From the NCBI GenBank assembly GCA_021401465.1, contig JADDMT010000129.1:1-64000 (forward strand): DNA of 64,000 nucleotides, written 5' to 3'. Shown here one piece after another: positions 1-10,391 of the stretch; positions within the stretch are counted from its first letter, which is position 1; each line of letters begins with the position of its first letter. Below the pieces are notes generated by a model. It searched no databases and was not told the origin of the DNA. It saw nothing but the letters and a program-made list of their open reading frames with translations. A program made the position numbers and the translations under genes. This DNA is from Teratosphaeria epicoccoides (Eukaryota; Ascomycota; Dothideomycetes; Mycosphaerellales; Teratosphaeriaceae).

Positions 1-1100
1 GATTATACGCTCCGGGTATGTCGAACTTCGAGAACTACATTGCTCCTTGCAGGCGGTCCTGCAATTCCGAGAGCAAAGGAAGCGGATAACTATTCTTTAT
101 CGTGATGTCGTTTAATCCACGATAATCCACGCAGAGTCGCTAGTTATCTTCCCCCTTAGGCACAAACAGGATCAGATATCCGGCCGGGGACTGCGACTCG
201 CGAATGAAGCCTTTCCGGAGGTTGTCTTCTAGGTATTTCCGGAGAATCTCTAGTTTCGCTGCTGATAACGGGCGAACTAATTGCTTCGTCAGTGTCTTGC
301 CAGGGAGTAAGGGTATCCCGTGGTCCTACTCCTAGTGTTCTGGCAGAGCTTCTTGGTCGGGTTCTTCCTCGAAAAGAGTAGCGAACTCTTTATACTCATC
401 GGGAACTGTAAATTCGACCCTGACTTCCGATTGCGTTGCTTTGACCTATAGGACGTGCACTTCCTGTTCTGGATCCTTGATGGCGGCTACTATCTCGCTT
501 GAAGTCATAGCACATATTTCGATCTTGCCTAGTGCGTCGTGCACTACAGGTAGAGGTATCGATCTTGAGAGTTCTGGGAACTAGATCCTCTCATTCTTCT
601 AGTCGATATAGGGGTTAGCGTTCCTTAGCCATGGCAACCCTAGTACTACATCCGAGCCTGGCGACTCCGTGATGTCGAACTAGAGCATCTCTCGGTGGCG
701 TCCTATCCGCAGAGGCATTATCTCGGTCTCCTCGTCAACTATTCCTTGGTTGTACGTGACCGGCTTTCCATCGATCGCTTGTAGCGAGAAAGCATTCGTT
801 TTCGCCTGTAGCTTTATCCTAGCTGTCCTGGCGAACTTGGGCGTCATGAAGATTCTAGTACATCCTGAATCTATTAAGGCCCTGGCTAGCGTCTCGTCGA
901 TGTGCAACCATACTCTAAGGTTGTTCGCGTATCTGGCGCCGATCGCGGCACATTGTTACAGCCCTGTCTGGTCCGTCCGTGGGTCTAATTTCGGCGGACC
1001 TCGTCGTTTCCCGAATAACTGTCTTCACGGACTAGTTCAGGGATCGTGCGGTCTCGGCTTCTTCTGTAAGCGTTACCGTTTTCTGGCCTAAGAGATCGTT
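1..1100 (-). pseudogene. pol: Pol polyprotein of copy A (protease and start of reverse transcriptase), partial
   Basis: The retroviral-type aspartic protease lies at about 907-680 with the active-site triplet DSG in the context ALIDSGCTRIFM. Further left, at about 250-1, the reverse transcriptase begins: the sequence reads FVPKG, then CVDYRGLND, then YPLP, then a palm-domain FSKFD, all standard Ty3/gypsy RT motifs. In-frame TAG codons sit at positions where W or Q is usual (for example just before FSKFD). The catalytic YxDD box is beyond the left edge. No continuous ORF survives across the whole region, so this copy is inactive. Confidence 0.88.
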
Positions 1101-1620
1101 CGCGTTCTTGGCCTCGCTGTTCCTGCGCGTTCCTTGCGTACTCTATCTTTAAATGATAGACTCGGAGTCGTAGCGCTCGTGGAATCTGAATACCTTCGTG
1201 GGTTAGGTAGCCTCCCTAGGGCGTGAACTCTACCCTAAACGGTACAATTTCTTAGACAACTTTCTGATGCGCGTGAGGTTAAGCTACGACCGGTAGTCTC
1301 CTTAGGTGTCGTCGCATACAGTCGGCTAGTTCGTCATACTAAAGCTAGTCGACGTGTTGTACTCCATTAATCCATGGGCAAGCCTAAGCCTACTAGTTCT
1401 GTATGATCTGGATAATGTCGAGTCTGATGTCATGTAGCGGCATGGCCTATCGCTCTATGCTCTCGTCTTCCTCGGAATCAGGAATGACGGCTTCGACAAG
1501 CTCGTAGTTGTCGTCCGAACCTTCTTCTTCTTCTTCTAGTTCCTGTTCTCTTAGGACTGTCGTACTAGAAGGTGTACCCCTTAGCGCACAGATCGACTGT
1601 GCCTTGTTTTAGCTAGGGTA

Positions 1621-2652
1621 CTATCCGGAACCATCTTTATTACTCTTGTGAATTCGACAATCGTCGTCGTAGCACGTAGTCCAAGTAAGTGCGGCATGGT
1701 CCGGTTCTCGAGTAGCGGCGACCTTTTGCTTAGGTGCCGTCGTTGTCGCGCGAGCCTGCTCTATCCTAGGCAGCTCTTGTCGTTGCTTCTTAGCAAAACA
1801 TTCGCGGGAAAAGTGTCCTTTCTTTCCGCAGTTGTGGCACTCGAGATTACTCTTGTCGAATGGCTTCTTTAGACCATTCTGGGGAGGAGAGCCCTTCCGC
1901 GGCTTTCCTCGGGGTCTATTCCTCGGACGCCCCTTAGTCGCATCTAACTCCATAGGTTAGAGACCGTAGTAATCGCTTCGCCATTTCGGTGCCGATCGTT
2001 AGACCTTATGGTTAGCCTGCGCTAGCTTGCGATTTCCATGTTGTCGTTCTTGCTGTCGTTCCTAGATGCGATTATCGATTCTAATCGCGAGATCGCTCAT
2101 TTCCTTGAATGTCGTTAGCCGATCTCCTCGGGCAATTTCATCTTTAACCGTCTCCTTTAGTCCCTAGTAGAACTGAGCGGCTAAAGCGTTATCATTCTAG
2201 TCGACTCGAGCAGAGAGGGTCTAAAAGTCCGCGCGGTACTTCGTGGCGGAACCCTTCTGCTAGATTCCTAGGAGAGCTCTTTCGGCCTCTTGTTGCTTAT
2301 TACCGAGCCCGAATGCTTCGCGTAACGCCTTAAACAAAGACTTGTCTAAGTTAAGAATCTCCCTAGTCGTCGTCTTCCTAGCTTCGGCGCTACTGACGTG
2401 ATCCAGATAATCCGTTAGATGAGGCTAGATAAACTCGAACGCCGGTCCCTTCAGGTAAGAGACAATGTACATCATCCGCTTATGATGTGTCGTAAACCGT
2501 TCCGTATCCACGTTAAATGCTAACTAGCATTGTAGGATAAACATCTCGACTTAAGATCGTTGTCCTGTAAACTCTGTAGGGCTTCCCATCTTGAAGCTGT
2601 TGTTGCTGTGTCCATTCCCGGTAGTTAAACCTGCGACGGATGCTAGAGCCAT
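1621..2652 (-). pseudogene. gag: Gag polyprotein of copy A (capsid plus zinc knuckle), stop-interrupted
   Basis: Gag forms the virus-like particle of the retrotransposon and binds its RNA. A likely start codon is at 2652-2650 (a second in-frame Met is at 2589). The capsid-like region is crossed by about ten in-frame stops, all but one TAG. The last 110 codons (1953-1621) are open and carry an Arg/Lys/Pro-rich stretch followed by a CCHC zinc knuckle of the form C-x2-C-x4-H-x4-C (CHNCGKKGHFSREC). The stops fall where Gln or Trp codons are expected, so the protein was recently intact. Assignment to gag is firm from the zinc knuckle and from position between the LTR and protease. Confidence 0.88.
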
Positions 2653-2831
2653 CTCGCTAAGGTGAATGGATTCGAGCTACTACGTGATTTGAGGTATAGC
2701 GGCAACTTGTTCTCGTGGTGTTAGTTAACTGTCGCTAGAGCTTGAACTGACAGTTGAAGAACTACTTGACATAGGCATATGTCAAGCGCTCGCCGAGTCT
2801 CCTGATGCTTCCCTAGAAGTGGTGCTCAAAA

Positions 2832-3321
2832 TGTCATAAGGGTAGGTGCCGATGGCAGGAAGGTGACCAGGTGTTAGACTCGGGAGCTGTGAAGAATATC
2901 GACAATGGCAGTTGACCTTGTAACTGACTCTCCTCTAAGCAAGAGAGGATTGAATTAAGATTAAGCACGAAGCTCCTAACTGCCTGTCCTAAAGCCATCC
3001 CTATATACTAGAGAGCGACAGAGCAGCTCTGTTAGATCTGTCGACAGACCCGACAGATCCGTGTCTGTAGATCTGTAGACTAACCCCACAGATCTAAGGG
3101 TCTGTCATCACATGACAGATCCCTTCTTCCTTGTAAGCCCATAGATCTGTAGACTAACCCTACAGATCCGGGGATCTGTCCTCACGTGACAGATCCTTTC
3201 TTCTATGACTATGCCTATAACTCATAGTACTCCTATGACGGTACTATGACTCATAGCACTTAGGACCTACATGATCCTGTATCCTACAGTACTCCGGACA
3301 GTACTCCTGACACTCATGACA
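2832..3321 (-). repeat. LTR 1 (5' LTR of copy A), 490 bp
   Basis: The repeat is bounded by TGTCAT at 2832 and ATGACA at 3316-3321, a perfect 6-bp terminal inverted repeat of the TG...CA type. It is the same length as LTR 2 (3696-4185) and differs from it at about ten positions that I counted, all transitions. Orientation is inferred from copy A (gag starts to its left) and from LTR 3, which has the opposite orientation next to a polypurine tract. A TATA-like element lies near 3001-3007. Inside are two 74-bp-spaced direct units beginning at 3068 and 3142, each with inverted repeats around AGATCTGT. Confidence 0.93.
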
Positions 3322-3695
3322 TACGTCAGGAGCGTCAAAGCTAGGAAGATAACGACTAGGGAGATTCTTAACTTAGACAAGTCTTTGTTTAAGGCGTTAC
3401 GCGAAGCTTTTAGGCTTAGTAACAAGTAACAAGAGGCTAAGAGAGCTCTCCTAGGAATCTAGCAGAAGGGTTCTGCTATTAAGTACTAGGCAGACTTTTA
3501 AACCCTCTCTGCCTAAGTCGACTAGAATGATAACGCTTTAGCCGCTTAGTTCTATTAGGGACTAAAGGAGATAGTTAAAGACAAAATTACCTAAGGAGAT
3601 TAACTAACGACATTTAAGGAAATAAGCGATCTTGCGATTAGGATTAATAATCGCATCTAGGAATAACAGCAAGAATAACAACATAGAAATTGCAG
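3322..3695 (+). pseudogene. gag: Gag fragment of copy B
   Basis: This fragment is the rightward equivalent of the capsid part of copy A gag (reverse complement of about 2400-2030), with which it aligns without gaps of note. It begins abruptly after LTR 1, within the codon series corresponding to copy A position about 2400, and ends at LTR 2. Differences from copy A are mostly C-to-T and G-to-A. It has no start codon and no zinc knuckle, because the downstream 600 bp are missing. Confidence 0.85.
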
Positions 3696-4185
3696 TGTCA
3701 TAAGGGTAGGTGCCGATAGCAGGAAGGTGACTAGGTGTTAGACTCGGGAGCTATGAAGAATATCGACAATGGCAGTTGACCTTGTAACTGACTCTCCTCT
3801 AAGCAAGAGAGGATTGAATTAAGATTGAGCACGAAGCTCCTAACTGCCTGTCCTAAAGCCATCCCTATATACTAGAGAGCGACAGAGCAGCTCTGTTAGA
3901 TCTGTCGACAGACCCGACAGATCCGTGTCTGTAGATCTGTGGACTAACCCTACAGATCTAAGGGTCTGTCATCACATGACAGATCCCTTCTTCCTTGCAA
4001 GCCCATGGATCTGTAGACTAACCCTACAGATCTGGGGATCTGTCCTCACGTGACAGATCCTTTCTTCTATGACTATGCCTATGACTCATAGTACTCCTAT
4101 GACGGTACTATGACTCATAGCACTTAGGACCTACATGATCCTGTATCCTACAGTACTCCGGACAGTACTCCTGACACTCATGACA
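3696..4185 (-). repeat. LTR 2, 490 bp, embedded in copy B
   Basis: It is identical in length, ends (TGTCAT...ATGACA) and orientation to LTR 1 and differs from it only by transitions. It lies between the gag fragment and the protease-pol part of copy B, and comparison with copy A shows that about 600 bp of copy B is missing at this junction. I see no 5-bp target duplication (left flank ends TGCAG, right flank begins CATTA). It is therefore best read as a solo LTR combined with a deletion, not a clean insertion. Confidence 0.9.
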
Positions 4186-7100
4186 CATTAGGCTTAGGCT
4201 TGCCTATAGATTCATAGAGTATAGCATGTCGACTAGTTTCGATATAACGAACTTGCTAATAGTATACAACAACACCTAAGGAGACTACTACTTGTAGCTT
4301 ACCCTTACTTGCATTAAAGGCTTGTCTAAGAAATTGTACTGTTCGGAGTAGAGTTTACGCCTTAAGGAGGCTACTTTACCTACGAAGGTATTTAGGTTCT
4401 ACAAACGCTACGACTCTAGGTTAACAGGTTAAAAATGGAGTACGCAAGAAACGCGTAGGAATAACGAGGCCGAGAGCGAGTGCTACCTCTTAGCCCGATT
4501 AGTAGGAATGCTTAAAGAAGAATGAGCTAAGACTACATAATCCCCGAATTAGTCCGCGAAGACAGCTATTCGGGAAACGACAAGGTCCGCTAGAACTAGA
4601 CCTACAGACAGACTAAATAGGGCTGTAACGATGTGCCGTAATTAGTGTCAGATACGTAGACAACCTTAGAGTATAGGTGCATATTAACAAGACACTAGCC
4701 TAGGCCTTAATAGATTCAGGATACACTAGAATCTTCATGACGCCTAAGTTTGCTAGGATAGCTAGGATATAGCTACAGGCAAAGACGAATGCTTTCTCGC
4801 TACAAGCGATTAACAGAAAGCCGGTCACGTATAACTAAGGAATAGTTAACAAGGAGACTAAGATAGTACCTCTGTAGATAGGACGCTACTAAGAGATGAT
4901 CTAGTTTAACATCATGGAGTTAACTAGCTTAGATGTAGTACTAGGGTTACTATAGCTAAGGAACGCTAACCCCTACCTCGACTAGAAGAACGAGAGGATC
5001 TAGTTCCTAGAACTCTTAAAGTTAATACCTCTACCTATAGTACACGACATACTAGGCAAGATCGAAATATGTGCTATGACTTTAAACGAGATAGTCGCTA
5101 CTATCGAGGATCTAGAACAGGAAGTATACGTCCTATAGGTTAAAGTAACATAGTCTGAAGTTAAAGTCAAGTTTATAGTTCCTAATAAGTATAAAGAGTT
5201 TACTACTCTTTTCAAGGAAGAACCTAAACAAGAGGCTCTACTAGAACACTAGGAGTAGGACTACAAGATACCCCTGCTTTATCCTCGTCTACTTACGGAC
5301 AATCGAAGAATATAGGACTTACGTACGTAAGGTACTTTAGAAACTCTAGGATTATAAGCTAAAAGTCAAGCCTTAGAAGAGCGAGTTTCATAAGCAAGAA
5401 GTCTAATTCCTCGGCTATAGTAGCCTAGGACAGAATCAAAATAGACACTAGGAAGGTTAAAGTTATAAAGGAGTAGCCTATACTAACTAATGTCAAGGAA
5501 GTATAATCCTTCCTTAGGTTCGCTAACTTCTACTAAAGGTTTATCGCGAACTACTCGAAGATTACGGCGCTACTTACGACCCTTACTACAAAGGATACAC
5601 TATTCGTTTAGGATAATGCCTAACGGAATACCTTTAAAGAACTTAAGCAACAATTTACAGATTAGCTAATCTTGCTTGTATTTAACCCTAATAAGCCTAT
5701 TATAGTTAAAACCGATGCCTCTGATGTAGTACTAGGAGCATGCTTAAGTTAACTAGGACCGAGTAGATGACTACAGCTAGTCGCCTACTACTTAAGGAAG
5801 CTGTCTAGACCTAAGCTCTACTACGACGTCTATAACAAAGAGCTTCTAGCTATAGTAGATACCTACAAGGCATGGCGAGTCTACTTAGAAGGACCTAAAC
5901 ACTAGGTTACGGTCTACACGGACTACAAGAACTTGCGATACTTACTACGACGAAAGAGTTAAATCGACGACAAGTCTAATAGAGCGAAGAACTCTCTAGC
6001 TTTAACTACAAGATTATCTATTACAAGGGATCTAATAACATACGCGCTAATGCACTTAGTCGTCGAACTAACTACATGAAGGGCATAAAAAGGGAGAAAC
6101 ATGCTATTCTCTAGGAAAATAGTAATAGCATACTTAATAGCATGCTTAGAGTTAACTAACTCTCGGCTATAGCTATCGCATAGACTAGTGAATTCTAGGA
6201 CAATCTGAAGAATGTACTTGTCTACAACCTAACCGTAATCGCTGTCTATAACGACATTACTAGACAAGAGAACTAGGAAGACAAAGACTAAATACTTCTC
6301 TTCTAAGGATTTGTATATATGCTAATATCCTTACGCTTAGAGCTACTACGCCTCTAACATAACGTTCCTTAGGCAGGACACCTAGGAGTGTCTAAAATGA
6401 AGCAAATTCTCTAGCAAGAATATTACTTCCCTAGGATAGGCAAAGTAATCGAGGACTATGTCTGTTAATGTATAACTTACTAACAGAGTAAGCATGACTG
6501 TCATAAACTATATAGGCTACTACGACTACTAAAAGTACCCTAATAGCCATAGGAATTACTCGCTATAGACTTTATCGTCAAACTACCCTAGTTAAGAGAA
6601 CCTACTACGAATGAGTTCTTCGATAGAATTATGGTAGTAGTTAACTAATTTACTAAGTTTAGAAAGTTCATTCTATACCGCGAAGACTTTAAGACTAAAG
6701 ATATTGCATATGTCTTTATTAAGTAGGTAGTAGCATTACATAGCATGCTACGAGACCTAGTAATAGACCGAGGATCTGTGTTTACCTCTAACTTTTAGAA
6801 GGCCCTAATAAGATAATTCTAGGTTAAGCATTAACTTAGTACTTCTTTCTACCCTTAGACGGATAGGCAGAAAGAACGCCTAAATCAGACGCTAGAATAG
6901 TACCTCTAATCCTATGTTAATAGGGATTAGAATAACTAGGTAGAGTTATTACTAATAGCATAACTCGTATATAATAGTACGCTAGCAGAGTCGACAGGAC
7001 TCTTGCCATTTTAGATGGCGTATAGGTTAGCTATAGAAGACGTTCTAGACGTCTTAACTAGTAATCTAAACCTAGTAGCACTTAGGCAGGTAGAATACCT

Positions 7101-7620
7101 CTACTAACTATAAACTAAAGTATGACTTAACCTGTAGTTCTATTAATAGAACATGACATAGTACGCGAATCGTAAAAGAATTAAGGGACTAATTCTTAAG
7201 GAGAGGGACAAGGTATATCTCCTCTACTATAACATCAAATTAGACAAGCCGAGTAAAAAGCTAGACGCTATGAAACTAGGACTATTCTAGATTAAGGCTA
7301 AGAAACGACTAGTTAATTTTGAATTACAGCTACCTAAGCAGATAAGAATATACCCTGTGTTCTATATCTCTCTGCTAGAACTAGTAGCGTTAGACGCTAC
7401 ACTACAAACAGAACCTTTACTACTTAACCCTAAGGTCGAAGAACTAGAGTATACTGTCAAGAAGATTGTTAACACTTGCTAGGTAGATAGACAGCAAGAG
7501 TACTTAGTAAAATAGGAAGGATACAGTAGTACTAAGAATACCTAGGAACCCCTAGAACACCTACGAAACTGTTAGCAAAAGATACGGAGTTTTAAGTAGG
7601 AAACAAACCTAAGAAGAACC
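4186..7620 (+). pseudogene. pol: Pol of copy B: protease, RNase H, integrase and chromodomain, RT core deleted
   Basis: Conceptual translation ignoring TAG/TAA stops shows a protease (ALIDSGYTRIFM near 4710), the RT connection starting just after the YxDD region, RNase H (TDASD near 5713 and a KELLAIV motif near 5839), an integrase with a zinc-binding GHLGVSKMKQI motif near 6380 and core motifs DFIVKLP near 6560 and DRGSVF near 6768, and a C-terminal chromodomain (KKIVNT, then EYLVK*EGY, with stops at Trp positions). The chromodomain places the element among chromoviruses. The RT catalytic core is deleted at about 5275, where the frame jumps from the pre-RT linker to sequence downstream of YxDD. 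Confidence 0.87.
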
Positions 7621-7704
7621 TTATAAACTAGGCCCCTACAGGACGCTATTAACAGGCTTGGCTACTACACTATCTAGGAAACCCTAATACGATGCGTCAG
7701 CAAA

Positions 7705-8040
7705 ACTATCTATTACGCTCTATGTTATAGGACTAAGCGTAAGACCCGCTAAAGGATCTAGGTTAAGAAGGAGTTTAGTCTGCTAAAGAGCCTGCTCTTT
7801 AGCCTTGTCCTCCCTAATCTCACGCTCCTTAAGAGCACGACTATCCTTAACCTTATAGTCGACTACATCTAATTATTTCTGAAGACATATCTCTTTTACA
7901 TGCGCCTCTATTATCTTCTATAAAGCCTTAGTAAGGGCAGCCTTTACATGATTAAGATTAGTAATTAGTCTCTTCTGCTAATTACCTAACCTTTTCTATT
8001 TAACCTCTATTACCTTCGCGTTATAACTCTAATAGTTGCT
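7705..8040 (-). pseudogene. Antisense decayed reading frame between pol and the 3' LTR of copy B
   Basis: On the minus strand one frame runs about 110 codons from 8040 to about 7705, interrupted only by TAG and TAA codons that look like former Gln codons (CAG, CAA). Its composition is protein-like: Lys/Glu-rich, Leu-spaced and coiled-coil-like, with segments such as VKAALTKAL and DSRALKEREIREDKAKEQ. The other frames are not similarly clean. I do not recognise the product. It may be an extra antisense gene carried by this element family, or a captured host fragment. Confidence 0.5.
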
Positions 8041-8301
8041 AAAATGACAGTGTAAACATTTTCCTGAGGAAATGTGTACCTAACAAACAAGCTTTAGCTC
8101 TTAACACTAAGTATAGGACTTTATGCTTTCCTTCCCCTAATAATAGATTTAATTCGCGTAGTGTTTACGTTTCTACATTAAAGGGGCGTTAGTGTCAAGA
8201 ATGACACAAGGTAGCGACATAGAAAGAGAAGACATTACTACGTAAAGGGAGTAGTAAGAGAAACCCTACACTAATGAGGTAGCTTAGGGACAAGCTAGGC
8301 T

Positions 8302-8314
8302 AAGAGGGGGATAG
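8302..8314 (+). other. Polypurine tract of copy B
   Basis: A purine run (AAGAGGGGGATAG) directly abuts the first base of LTR 3. This is the expected plus-strand primer site of an LTR retrotransposon and fixes copy B as rightward. Confidence 0.8.
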
Positions 8315-8730
8315 TATCATAAGTGTTATAGATTAGAACACTATAGCATAAGTTATAACACATGTATAGGGAAAGGATCTATTACGTAAGGATAGACACC
8401 TAGATCTGTAAGGTTAGTCTACAGATCTATAGACCTATATAAGAGAAAGGATCTGTTATATAAGGACAGATACCTAGATCTATAGGGTTAGTCTATAGAT
8501 CTATAGACATAGGTCTATTAGATCTGTTAACAGATCTAACAGAGCTGCTAAGACCTCTCTTATATATAGGGATAGCTTTAGGCTAGGTAGTTAGGAGCTT
8601 AGTGCTTAATTCTAGTTACCTTACTAGGTATAGTTAGTTATAAGGCTAATTGCTATTATTAATATTCTTTACTACTCTTTAAGTCTAATACCTAATCCCC
8701 TTCCTACTATTAGTATCTACCCTTATAACA
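8315..8730 (+). repeat. LTR 3 (3' LTR of copy B), 416 bp, strongly RIP-mutated
   Basis: It matches the reverse complement of LTR 1/2 over its length. Its ends are TATCAT at 8315 and ATAACA at 8725-8730, i.e. the TGTCAT...ATGACA termini after G-to-A changes. It is 74 bp shorter than LTR 1/2, with the loss mainly in the U3 end. It carries many more transitions than LTR 1 or LTR 2 and is AT-rich, which indicates greater age or more rounds of RIP. Confidence 0.87.
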
Positions 8731-9130
8731 CTTTGCCTCTAACCTAAGTTAGAGAAGTTAGAGTTAGGGTCCTACCTAACTCTGACTCCTACTAACTTAG
8801 TATAGCTAGTATGTAACTACCTATTATATTTTAACATATATATATATTAATACTATGTCTACCTTAAGTAGCTTTCTAGGGACAACTAATTTAAGGTATT
8901 ACCTATAGTTAGTAAGTACTAATTAGGGGGCTAATTACTAAATACTTATCTATAAATTCATTAAAGGCTAATTAACTTTTATGTTTTATCTTTATACCTT
9001 AATTCATATAGCCTATTCTATATACTCTCTAAGTTGTACATATATTTTCTATATATATTAACACTATGTCTGCCTCTAGTAGCCCTCTAGGGGTAACTAC
9101 CTTAAGCTATTACCTGTAGCAGGCAAGAGC
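8731..9130. repeat. RIP-type AT-rich tail with a 77-bp direct repeat
   Basis: The sequence remains AT-rich and gene-free up to about 9130, where composition returns abruptly to normal. Two copies of a roughly 77-bp segment lie at 8841-8917 and 9052-9128, 211 bp apart. They share TATATATTAA and ACTATGTCT and differ mainly by transitions. No coding content is visible. It may be a remnant of a second, unrelated repeat. Confidence 0.6.
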
Positions 9131-9438
9131 AGAAGTTGATGATCATTTTCATGACTCATGTGCAGAATCACGTAACATCTGTTCAGAATCGACTAATCAC
9201 GTTGCCGCATCGGGGAAGTTCGTTTTTAGGAATGAACTTGTATGTTAAGAAGGCTTCGCCAAATAGACTCGCGGCAATGCATTGCCCTCGACATTCTCAA
9301 TCTTGTTTCAACCGACATGACAGCTCGTCATCACACAGGATTTTGACCTTGATTATGATACTCTGAGTACATTACCAAGACCGACTTGCGATTCTACTCA
9401 GGCAGCCTCCCAGTAGCTTAGCGAGGGACGTCCAGAGT

Positions 9439-10234
9439 ATGGCAAACATTTCACAGGAGTTCGTGACAGCCATCGTCGAGACACTGAACGAATCTGATGT
9501 GCCGTGTGTCCTATGGGGCCACTGCCTGCTTAACGTACATGGCATACCGTCGATCATAAGTGTGAGTTGGCTTGCCAGTACAACAAACCTCAGCGAGTAA
9601 TAACATGCTTCCGTGACCTAAGTCTATCGACTTTGTGGTAGCAGATGAGCAGTTAAAGCTCAGCATTAGTGCGCTAGCGACTCGAGTAAGCGACTTGTTC
9701 GCATGCTCGCAGCCAGAGTCTTGCCAGTCAAGCTCACTACATCGCTGCACGCCGCCACCAACGTTCCATATGCACGTGCAAGACGTGCCGGAGGTTACTG
9801 TGGGCATCTACATACAATCAGCTACGCTCTGGTTCCTACCGCCGTTGACGAAGACGCTTTCAGGAGTGCATAAGAAGTCAGCAACCAAGTTTCCATTCAT
9901 TTCGGCCTCAGATTCCCGCCTGCTTCCACCTTGGCGACCTGGGCGGGGATCTGGTGTCTTTACGAACAAGAAAGGGAGTCTCGTTATGGTACCACGAGCC
10001 GAAGTGCTGTTGCAAGCATTCATACGAATATACGCACGAGACTCGGAGAAACAGGTTGGCTCTTTCGCCATGGCCATGATAGATTACGTGGAGGAGTATA
10101 TTGACGCAGATGGGCTGCTGGACGTGACTCAACTACCGGAGCCCTTCAAAACGCTCTATCAGCAGCTGAAGTCAGGCGTTATGCCTGTCCGGCAGTGGAC
10201 CAGGGCATTGAAAGCGGCGCTTGAGGTTCACTAA
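9439..10234 (+). CDS. Conserved fungal protein, nucleotidyltransferase-like N-terminus
   Basis: Two exons, 9439-9561 and 9623-10234, joined across a 61-bp intron with a GTGAGT donor and AAG acceptor, give about 244 residues. The start was chosen because the ATG at 9439 opens the frame MANISQEFVTAIVETLN, and the splice continues it into S-S-IDFVVADEQ. The pattern VLWGHCLLNVHG...IDFV resembles the small fungal family related to nucleotidyltransferases, in which an early Gly and a later Asp lie in a similar layout. Further conserved-looking segments are LPPWRPGRGSGVF and VPRAEVLLQAFIRIYARDS. No catalytic activity is shown. It is the first intact gene to the right of the transposon island, and its base composition is normal. 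Confidence 0.7.
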
Positions 10235-10391
10235 AGCCTGAAACGTCGAAGTGCGATGGGCTGTGGCGGTCCAGTAGCAGGAAATTGCATGTACAGCCGC
10301 TCACAGCGGCACATACGAGCGTGAAGTTATCTGCAGGCAGTGCTGCGGGCAGGATATTATGATAGTGGTAGACTTTGGAGTCCCACAGATC

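Larger units (their letters stand above)
1..3321 (-). mobile_element. Ty3/gypsy chromovirus copy A, leftward, truncated by the window edge
   Basis: This retrotransposon reads right to left. Its 5' LTR is at 2832-3321, followed leftward by gag (about 2652-1621), protease (about 907-680) and the start of reverse transcriptase (about 250-1). The rest of pol and the 3' LTR lie outside the window. Reading frames are mostly intact apart from in-frame stops, nearly all TAG where Gln (CAG) or Trp (TGG) fits the family, which is the signature of RIP. It is less mutated than the rightward copy B, and its right end joins directly to copy B gag sequence, so it probably inserted into copy B. The element belongs to the same family as B because gag and protease regions align base for base. 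Confidence 0.93.
3322..8730 (+). mobile_element. Ty3/gypsy chromovirus copy B, rightward, older and heavily RIP-mutated
   Basis: This is the same element family in the opposite orientation. Parts in order: a gag capsid fragment at 3322-3695; LTR 2 at 3696-4185, which replaces about 600 bp spanning the end of gag; the protease region near 4680-4910; loss of the RT catalytic core near 5275; RT connection and RNase H at about 5280-6000; integrase at about 6350-7100; a chromodomain at about 7434-7585; an antisense frame at 7741-8040; a polypurine tract at 8302-8314; and the 3' LTR at 8315-8730. Stops are dense in every frame (TAG and TAA). The 5' part of the element, left of gag, is not seen in the window and may lie beyond copy A. 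Confidence 0.92.

Noticed and set aside
9372..10132. Several minus-strand ORFs over the nucleotidyltransferase-like gene
   Set aside because: Shadows of the spliced plus-strand gene, whose exon join restores a protein-like sequence.
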